Positions 15,515 to 22,100 of a stretch of DNA of 28,714 nt are shown here, piece by piece. The notes below the pieces were generated by a model, which did not search any database, was not told where the DNA came from, and saw only the letters and a list, made by a program, of their open reading frames with translations. The stretch is taken from positions 1 to 28,714 of the forward strand of contig DICM01000026.1 in assembly GCA_002416285.1 (NCBI GenBank), given 5' to 3'. A program made the translations under genes and the position numbers. How positions within the stretch are numbered: the first letter of the stretch is position 1; each line of letters starts with the position of its first letter. Source of the stretch: Caryophanales bacterium UBA5026 (GTDB taxonomy: Bacteria > Bacillota_I > Bacilli_A > RF39 > UBA660).

Positions 15515-17044
15515 ATGTCAAAAATATCAATGAATGAAGTTTACTTTCAATGTGAAGACATTAGTAATCGATGTACAGAATCAATCCAAATGGCAAAGTT
15601 AGAGTTAGATAGCATCCAACTTTTTCTTGACGATAGAATTCTTCAAGGTAAAATTTACCAAAATATCAAAGGGTACTTTGGTAACAATATTATTCCTTTA
15701 TTAATTATCTATATTGATCTAAATAGAATGATGTCGGAATCTGTTAATGAATTAAAAAACAGTTTTGCTTCTGTGATGGAAATTGACGATGTTTTGGATT
15801 TAAATATTATAAGTAGTCTACTTTCTGAAATCAGCGATTTACGAGATAGATTATATTATTATAATTCAAAGGGTCATAGACGACGCCGAAGTAGTGTATG
15901 GAATGCAATTTTAGAGTTAAAAAAGCTTTTAGAGAAATTAAGAGAAGTCACTGCTGTTGATAAAAAGGCTTATCATTATTTTGATTCTACAAATTTAAAG
16001 GAAAAACAATTTTACGAACTTTTAAATAAACCCTTTATAGGAGGAGCAAATCAAGGTAGCAATTTGAATTACGATGATTATTTAAAAACATCTTTAGTTA
16101 GCTTATATGGTGTTCCAGGTGGGCAAACAATGCAGATGTTTCTTGGTAGTATCAAAGAACCGCTATCGTCGACTTATCGCTCTGGTTTTAATAATACTGG
16201 AGTAATAACAGACGAGGTAAGGGGAGAAAGACCATTTAAATATGGATATTATGGTTCTTACCAAGGATCACCTTTAATAACTTATACGCAGGGATCAGAA
16301 GAACAAAAAAAAGTGATTGATGATATTGTACATAGTTATTATCCTTCTTTGGGTAATAATGAAACAGAACGCTTACTTGTTGCTCTTAAATATCACGGTT
16401 GTACCTACGCTTCTGTTACAAATATCATATTTCAAGAATATGAGGGAAATCAAACTGATTTTGAAAAAAAATTTCATATGCCAATGTATGTAACGGATCA
16501 AAGTGGGAATCAGCTATACAATTATGATGGTTTGATGACGGATTTTTTTCTTTCAGCAGCCGCGTCTACTGATGTTGCTTTACAACCAAAATTTGATAAT
16601 ACCGCTACTGTTCCGTTGATTGATGGAATGACTTTAAATGATAGCATTGTTGCTAATTACCAAAATCGTGGTAATAATTATGATATGTTACTTCAAAAAT
16701 ATGATTTATATTTAGAATCAAAAAATATAACTTATGAAAAAAGTAATTATGAAGTAACTTCTAATAATTATAGCTTTAATGATTATTTAGAAAATTCTTC
16801 TAATAATATTGTTTTAGGAATTACTCCATACGTAGATGAAAATGGGATCATGAAAACAATTCCGATGTATAAATCAGATGGAACGATTTTTCAGTTAAAT
16901 GGCAATCATGGAGTAAATGTAACGGGTATTAATCAAAATGGAGATATTGAAATCGCCACATGGGGTGAAAAATATACAATTCATTCAAAAGATTTAGAGG
17001 GAACGGGAACCTTGGTCTTGCTTCCTAAAATAATTAATAATTAG
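15515..17044 (+). CDS. LXG-domain T7SS effector with C39/papain-like C-terminal domain
   Basis: The 509-residue product has an N-terminal helical LXG-type domain (about 1-160), recognised by LQGKIYQNIKGYFGN followed by a helix and a second long helical segment. These domains direct export of polymorphic toxins through T7SS. A basic patch HRRRR (121-125) and a Gly-rich stretch (about 175-205) lead to a C-terminal domain of about 270 residues. There GCTYASV holds Cys296 and NHGVNVTGI holds His465, followed by NGDIEIATWGEKYTI. This Cys/His pattern resembles C39-like or papain-like cysteine peptidases; the third catalytic residue is unclear. The ATG has GGGGGAA upstream. Whether the protein is toxic is inference. 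An insertion sequence begins 23 bases after the stop, and no immunity gene follows. Confidence 0.75.
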   Translation: MSKISMNEVYFQCEDISNRCTESIQMAKLELDSIQLFLDDRILQGKIYQNIKGYFGNNIIPLLIIYIDLNRMMSESVNELKNSFASVMEIDDVLDLNIISSLLSEISDLRDRLYYYNSKGHRRRRSSVWNAILELKKLLEKLREVTAVDKKAYHYFDSTNLKEKQFYELLNKPFIGGANQGSNLNYDDYLKTSLVSLYGVPGGQTMQMFLGSIKEPLSSTYRSGFNNTGVITDEVRGERPFKYGYYGSYQGSPLITYTQGSEEQKKVIDDIVHSYYPSLGNNETERLLVALKYHGCTYASVTNIIFQEYEGNQTDFEKKFHMPMYVTDQSGNQLYNYDGLMTDFFLSAAASTDVALQPKFDNTATVPLIDGMTLNDSIVANYQNRGNNYDMLLQKYDLYLESKNITYEKSNYEVTSNNYSFNDYLENSSNNIVLGITPYVDENGIMKTIPMYKSDGTIFQLNGNHGVNVTGINQNGDIEIATWGEKYTIHSKDLEGTGTLVLLPKIINN

Positions 17045-17067
17045 AAATATGTCAAGTATTGTATAGT
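17040..17067 (+). repeat. Left 28-bp direct repeat flanking the insertion sequence
   Basis: This 28-base sequence (starting ATTAGAAATATG, ending TTGTATAGT) is identical to 18141-18168. It contains the TAG stop codon of the LXG gene (17042-17044). It most simply represents a long target-site duplication; the perfect identity suggests recent insertion. Confidence 0.85.
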
Positions 17068-17080
17068 GTAAGGTTATAAT

Positions 17081-17093
17081 ACATATGTTACAC
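17081..17093 (+). repeat. Left inverted repeat of the insertion sequence
   Basis: ACATATGTTACAC is the exact reverse complement of 18115-18127. It lies 13 bases inside the left 28-base direct repeat. Confidence 0.8.
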
Positions 17094-17110
17094 AATTAGA
17101 AATAAAAAAA

Positions 17111-17164
17111 AGATACCTCTGGTATAATTAATTTGAAGAACAAATTATACGAAAAGAGGTATCT
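17111..17164 (+). promoter_or_regulatory. Transposase leader hairpin masking the ribosome-binding site
   Basis: AGATACCTCT (17111-17120) pairs perfectly with AGAGGTATCT (17155-17164), and inside it GTATAATT (17122-17129) pairs with AATTATAC (17143-17150). The 3' arm contains the whole AGAGGT ribosome-binding site, and the ATG follows one base later. The internal -10 lies in the 5' arm, so native transcripts would start after that arm and stay open, while transcripts entering from outside could fold and block translation. Confidence 0.7.
17120..17128 (+). promoter_or_regulatory. Extended -10 promoter of the transposase
   Basis: TATAAT at 17123-17128 is preceded by TGG (17120-17122). No convincing -35 lies 16-18 bases upstream; the closest match, TTAGAA at 17096-17101, is too far. 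Confidence 0.5.
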
Positions 17165-17165
17165 A

Positions 17166-18089
17166 ATGAAAATTATAACAGAAGAAATGAAATATAGGAA
17201 GAGAATGTGTGAATATGCTATAAAAAATGGTGTAACAAAGGCAGCAAGGCGTTATCATACTAATAGAATGTTTGTATATAGACAATTAGCTAAATATGAT
17301 GGAACAGTGAAATCGTTAGCATTAAAATCCAGACGTCCACATAGTCACCCAAATGCTCATACGGAAGATGAAATAAAAATAATAACACACGTAAATGTAT
17401 TTTATAAGAATGATGGATTAGCAGAAATCTATGTTCAAGCAATAAAAAGAGGTTATAAAAGATCGTATGGATCAATGTGTAAACAAATAAGAAAACTGCC
17501 AACAAACCCCAAAAAAATTGTTAAACGTACAAATTATAAAAAATATAAGGAAATACGTGGAAATTATCCAGGGGATAAAGTTCAAGTGGATATAAAATAT
17601 GTACCTAATGAATGTTTAAAGTTCGATACAAAGGACAAAAGGTATTATCAAATAACGGCAATAGACGAATATAGTAGAAAACGAGTATTATTTATAGTAG
17701 ATGAAAAAAGTAGTTATCATACAAGTAAGTTTGTAAAACAATTAGAAAAGTTATTTGGATTTAAAATAAAAACAATCCAAACTGATAATGGAAGTGAATT
17801 TGTAAATAATCAAGAAGAAACCAAAGAACTAACCCTATTTGAAAAAACACTAAAATCATTAGGAATCGAACATAAGAGAACAAGACCTTATTCACCTTGG
17901 CAAAATGGAAAAGTAGAAAGAAGTCATAGAATAGATAATAAACAATTTTATAATAAACAGGAATTTAATTCAGAAGAAGAAATGCATCAAAAAATAAAAA
18001 GATATAATAGTAGATATAACAATATAGCAAAAAAGGTATTAAATTTTAAAAATCCAAATGAAATGGTAAGAAATTATCAATTTAATTAA
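17166..18089 (+). CDS. DDE (rve-fold) transposase
   Basis: This 307-residue enzyme would cut and join DNA at the element's ends. An N-terminal helix-turn-helix (about 10-45, with VTKAARRYHTNRMFVYRQL) precedes an integrase core holding VDIKYVP with Asp142, TDNGSEF with Asp207, and NGKVERSH with Glu251, a full DDE triad. The Asp-Glu separation is 43 residues, more than the 34-35 typical of IS3 and IS481, because of a charged insert near 214-225. The gene is intact and likely active. Codon use leans on ATA and AGA more than the neighbouring genes, consistent with transfer. ATG 17166 has AGAGGT five bases upstream. Confidence 0.9.
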   Translation: MKIITEEMKYRKRMCEYAIKNGVTKAARRYHTNRMFVYRQLAKYDGTVKSLALKSRRPHSHPNAHTEDEIKIITHVNVFYKNDGLAEIYVQAIKRGYKRSYGSMCKQIRKLPTNPKKIVKRTNYKKYKEIRGNYPGDKVQVDIKYVPNECLKFDTKDKRYYQITAIDEYSRKRVLFIVDEKSSYHTSKFVKQLEKLFGFKIKTIQTDNGSEFVNNQEETKELTLFEKTLKSLGIEHKRTRPYSPWQNGKVERSHRIDNKQFYNKQEFNSEEEMHQKIKRYNSRYNNIAKKVLNFKNPNEMVRNYQFN

Positions 18090-18114
18090 TCAGAGAGATT
18101 TGTTTTTATAAAAA

Positions 18115-18127
18115 GTGTAACATATGT
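18115..18127 (-). repeat. Right inverted repeat of the insertion sequence
   Basis: GTGTAACATATGT is the exact reverse complement of 17081-17093. It lies 13 bases inside the right 28-base direct repeat. Confidence 0.8.
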
Positions 18128-18140
18128 TTGACTTCTCTAG

Positions 18141-18168
18141 ATTAGAAATATGTCAAGTATTGTATAGT
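18141..18168 (+). repeat. Right 28-bp direct repeat flanking the insertion sequence
   Basis: This is identical over 28 bases to 17040-17067. It runs straight into the WXG100 promoter region, which is probably the original sequence downstream of the LXG gene. Confidence 0.85.
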
Positions 18169-18171
18169 TCA

Positions 18172-18200
18172 TTGCTTTTTGCATAGTACTATGATATATT
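18172..18200 (+). promoter_or_regulatory. Promoter of the WXG100 gene pair
   Basis: TTGCTT at 18172-18177, a 17-base spacer and TATATT at 18195-18200 with TG at 18192-18193. It lies four bases outside the insertion-sequence repeat, so the insertion left it intact. Confidence 0.8.
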
Positions 18201-18221
18201 GGAAAATGTAGGAGGGTAATT

Positions 18222-18527
18222 ATGAATAATGGAATATATACTGATACAGAAGCAATGCAAACTACAGCTAAGGAATTGCAGGATTTAGCATTAATGTGTA
18301 GAAATGAAATTGATAAAATATATAATGGACATCTTCAAAATTTAATGCAAAGTTGGACAAGTCCTTCTGGAACAGCTTTTCAAACAACAATGGATTCTTA
18401 TAAACCTGAATTATTAAAACTGCCAAGTTTGGTAGAATCTTTTGCTGAGGGAACAATCCAGGTAGCAAAATCATTTGATCAAAAGGAAAATGATTTAATG
18501 AATATGTTTAATAATATGTTAGGATAG
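18222..18527 (+). CDS. WXG100-family (EsxA-like) protein
   Basis: The 101-residue product has the helix-turn-helix hairpin expected of WXG100 proteins, which are secreted as dimers by T7SS and act as substrates or partners. The central turn is SWTSPSG with Trp45, so the motif is W-x-S rather than W-x-G. Near the C-terminus, FDQKE (85-89) fits an FxxxE variant of the YxxxD/E export signal. A GGAGG site precedes the ATG. It is paired with a second WXG100 gene eight bases downstream; the two may form a heterodimer, which is inference. Confidence 0.85.
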   Translation: MNNGIYTDTEAMQTTAKELQDLALMCRNEIDKIYNGHLQNLMQSWTSPSGTAFQTTMDSYKPELLKLPSLVESFAEGTIQVAKSFDQKENDLMNMFNNMLG

Positions 18528-18535
18528 GTGATAAA

Positions 18536-18835
18536 ATGGCAATGACAAAAATGCAATATGCGCAGACTCTAGATGCGGTAACAGCAATGCTTAGTTCTGC
18601 TCATAATATTCAAGAATACATAAATCAAGTAAATGGAAAAATGGCAAAGCTTCATGGTGAACAATGGCAGAGTGAAGGTTCAAATCAAAATTATGATGAT
18701 TTTAAGCGAATTGCTTCACATTTTAATTCTTTTGTTGAATCGATTGAAACGGCAGCAAATGGTGTTCGAAAAGCACAAGAGGTTAATGCTGCAGCAGATG
18801 CAGCAGCAGGAACTATTTTTTCAAATTTTTCATAA
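18536..18835 (+). CDS. Second WXG100-family protein
   Basis: The 99-residue helical-hairpin protein has its turn at QWQSEGS with Trp44 (W-x-S), and an Ala-rich C-terminus (AAADAAAGTIF) without an obvious YxxxD/E export signal. GGTGAT precedes the ATG. The short distance from the first WXG100 gene and the shared promoter suggest co-expression and pairing, where only one partner needs the export signal. A terminator follows. Confidence 0.85.
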   Translation: MAMTKMQYAQTLDAVTAMLSSAHNIQEYINQVNGKMAKLHGEQWQSEGSNQNYDDFKRIASHFNSFVESIETAANGVRKAQEVNAAADAAAGTIFSNFS

Positions 18836-18850
18836 AAATAATAAGTAGAT

Positions 18851-18883
18851 AAAAAAACCAATTCTTATGAATTGGTTTTTTTT
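18851..18883. terminator. Bidirectional terminator between WXG100 and esaB-essC units
   Basis: Perfect arms AAAAAACCAATTC and GAATTGGTTTTTT around a TTAT loop carry A and T runs on both sides, so the hairpin can stop transcription from both convergent operons. Its right edge overlaps the stop codon of the EsaB-like gene. Confidence 0.9.
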
Positions 18884-19133
18884 AAATTAATAGTAAGGAC
18901 GAGCCATTTTGCAAATCTGAATTTTTTACAATCTCGTTTATATCATAGCTTTTTCCAGTGGTTTGATTATAAAATATAGCCTTATCAGATATTTTATATG
19001 CTCCATTGGTCATTTCCATAATCGCTTTTTGAATTAAAATAGAAGTTTGATAAAATGTTTTATTAATAGGAATAAATAATTCTAAACGTTGATCTAACAT
19101 TGGAATAAATAATTCAATTAATATTTTATTCAT
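18882..19133 (-). CDS. EsaB/YukD-like ubiquitin-fold T7SS protein
   Basis: This 83-residue protein resembles the small ubiquitin-like T7SS component (EsaB in Staphylococcus, YukD in Bacillus): ILIELFIPMLDQRLELFIP forms the first strands, followed by a helix with QTSILIQKAI, then YNQTTGKSYD and a terminal NGSSLLLI strand. EsaB-type proteins act in the cytoplasm as regulators or structural partners of EssC. The ATG at 19133 has GGTGA a few bases ahead; a longer start at 19145 lies further inside essC. The gene overlaps essC by eight bases, so translation is probably coupled. Similarity is moderate; context raises confidence. Confidence 0.72.
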   Translation of the reverse strand: MNKILIELFIPMLDQRLELFIPINKTFYQTSILIQKAIMEMTNGAYKISDKAIFYNQTTGKSYDINEIVKNSDLQNGSSLLLI

Positions 19134-22100
19134 TTGATTCACCATCTTCTTCTATCAGTTTAATTAAAGTAGGATTTTGTTTTATAACGGAATATCCAAA
19201 ATGAGAGCCAATTTCGTCTCTTATTTCTTTTGGTGTTTTTCCCAATTTTAGTGTAAATTGATCAGCAATTCCGTTTCCAATCCAAATTCCATTCGAATTA
19301 TCGTTTGCAAGAGAATACCATGCTTCATATTCTACTTTTTTAATATTATCAATAGTATCAACAAGAATATTATTGATATATTCTAAATTACTTATTTTAT
19401 TGAAAAAATCGCTGAGAATAGTACTATTTTGTAATTCTTTTTTAATTTTATCAATACCAATAATAATAATGACTATGGATATTTTATTATCTTTATTTTT
19501 AATATTATAATTATCTACTTGGTTGCAAAAATTTATGATTTGATTTATATTTTCCTCAAAATTGTTTTTATAATAATAAGTTTGTTTTGATAAGTCGATT
19601 TTAAATTCACCATTACTATCTATAATAATTGTTTTTTGATTTTTAATTGTTGCTAATATTTTTATTAATGGCTTTAAGAACTTATAAATGTCATCCATAT
19701 TATTACTATAAATGGCACTTGGCTTTTCTATAAAATTGTAGGTTTGAATTTCTAAATTATTTTTTATAATCCCAATTGGAATTTCTTTGATATTACTGAT
19801 TTTGTTTTTCATATCACGTATTGTTACTTTTTCCGGTAAAGTTGGAATAGAAATTGCTTTTTTTTGATATAAGGTTTGTAAACGTTCACAAATTGCTTTT
19901 ATATAGTCTGTCAAACTATCTAATTCATATGCGAGTGCCGTTTGAAATTCGTAGACATGATCGATTTTTACAAGACCTCTTCCATATGATTTAGATGGAA
20001 CTAATTTTTCTGTATTTCCTAAAATACTAACATAATTATCGGGATTATTCATTTGTAATACGTATTGTAACTTGAAGTTCTGTTGTAATCGATATCTTAT
20101 ACTATTTGGGTTAATAACAGTCAATATAAAATATATTCCGTATTTTTGACTATCTCTTGATAACTTTAATAGTAATTCGTTATAACTGTCATAAATCTCT
20201 GAAAAAGCTTCATAATTATTAATTACAACAACAATATTTGGTATGGTATTGCTGGAATTTTCGTAGTAGTATTTAAAATTACCATTATAATTAGCAAATA
20301 ATTTTTTTCGTTCATCTATTACTGCTAATAGGAACTTAAATAAATTGTTAATTTTTTCTTCATCATTTATTGATAATACGTCACCGATTTGTGGAGCAGT
20401 TGAAAAGTTTTGAAGTGTTTCTGAACCAAAATCAAGAATATAGGTATTTAATTCCTCGCTAGAGTGTTGCATTATTAAAGAATAAATCATTGTTGTTAAT
20501 AGTAATTCTTTTCCACTTCCTGATGAGCCGTAGATAATTGCATTTCCTTCTTTTGAAATAGGGATAGTTAATAAATCTTGTTTTTGATTATTTGGATCAT
20601 CAAACTCACCAATAATGGGATTTAATTCCAATTTGTGATGAATTGTTTGATATTTTTTCTTTAACTCTTCCACAAAAATTTCATCAGGGATTCTATCAAG
20701 CCACAATTGTTTTGTTTCAACATTCTCTTTTTTTGCTAAATCAACGATATAGTTTAATACGTTTTTCAGCTCTTCACCTTTTGATTCTATGTAATTCTTT
20801 TTTTGTTGCTCAATACTTTTATATGAGTATCCAATATTGTCAACAAATTCAATTGATGAGTCAATTTTTGGTTTTATTTCTTCGGTTGGAAAGTAGGGGG
20901 CCCCACTCCATGCTGATTGCCCTAAACGAAATAATTCGTTATAGCCTACTTGTAAATAAAATCGGCCGGTTTGTTTTAACATTGCAGCGTCCGGACATTT
21001 TATCATATCCATGCTATCAGCTTTGTCTTGTACTTTTAGGCAGACACGAAACTTACTGTTACTCCAAATTTGGTTGTCGACAACTCCTGCCGGTTTTTGT
21101 GTGGCGAGAATTAAATGAACACCCAAACTACGTCCAATTCTTGCTGTACTAATTAATTGCGATAAAAATTCAGGTTGTTGATCTTTTAGTTCTGCGAATT
21201 CATCACAAATGATAAAAAGATGCGGAATTGGGAGTTCTACCCGTTTTTCTCTATATAATTTTTGGTATTTATAAATATCAATTGTACTTTCATTTAATTG
21301 ATCTCGTGCCTGATTAAACATTCTTTGTCTTCTTTTTAATTCACTTTGTATTGATGCCAAAGAGCGTTTCATTTCAATTGTATCTAAATTTGTAATTGTA
21401 CCCGCTAAATGAGGGAGTTTCACTCCGGTTTCTTTATTGTTGAACGCACCCGCCAATCCGCCACCTTTATAATCAATTAAAATAAAGCTAACTTCATGTG
21501 GATGGTAATTAATAGCTAAAGATAAGATATAGGTAATAATAAATTCACTTTTTCCAGATCCAGTCATTCCGGCTATTAAACCGTGGGGACCATGGAATTT
21601 TTCGTGTAAATCTAAATAGAAAAGTTCATTGGCTTCATCTTTTCCAACGGGAACCTTTAAATTAATCGTAGGATCATTGTTTTGCCAACGTTCTAATACA
21701 TTTAGTTGTTCAACTTTTCCCACGTTATAAGTTTGCAGAAAAGAAATGGATGATGGTAAAAGATTTCCATTTTGTGATAAATCAATAGGTATATTTGCTA
21801 ATTTTTTTACACATTGTTGAATATCTATTGTTGTATCAATATCTGGTGTAAATTCTTTTTGCTTATTGGCAATTAATTCATTTTCGAAAATTCCACTACC
21901 TGTTTCTGCCAGTGTAATAAAAGTAGAGCATTCTTTAGGAAGATTTGATAATCTATCATTACAAATTAAAATAGAAAATCCCATATTGATGTTTTGGTTT
22001 AATACTTTCTGAATAATCTCGATATTTTGTGCAGATTTTATATTATCAATAAATATTAGATAATAACATGGAAAAAATTTATAGTCTAAATTTCTTGTTT

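Larger units (their letters stand above)
17068..18140 (+). mobile_element. Insertion sequence with single DDE transposase, 1,073 bp
   Basis: The element is defined by the two perfect 28-base direct repeats outside it. Each end has 13 poorly matched bases and then a perfect 13-base inverted repeat (17081-17093 and 18115-18127), placed symmetrically. It carries one transposase gene with its own promoter and a protective hairpin. Overlapping IR and direct-repeat logic leaves the exact ends open: the IR could instead be the terminus. Target duplications this long are known for IS1202-type elements, while the transposase looks broadly IS481-like; the family is not settled. Confidence 0.8.

Noticed and set aside
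17094..17103. Third copy of the AATTAGAAAT start of the 28-bp repeat inside the element
   Set aside because: Only about ten AT-rich bases match, which is expected by chance here.
17045..17165. Possible small immunity gene between the LXG stop and the transposase
   Set aside because: The stretch is IS terminal sequence, promoter and hairpin; no open frame with a ribosome-binding site fits.
20643..21152. A 169-codon open frame on the plus strand inside essC
   Set aside because: It is antisense to the conserved EssC ATPase domain 1, has no recognisable family or ribosome-binding site, and its composition mirrors the opposite coding strand.
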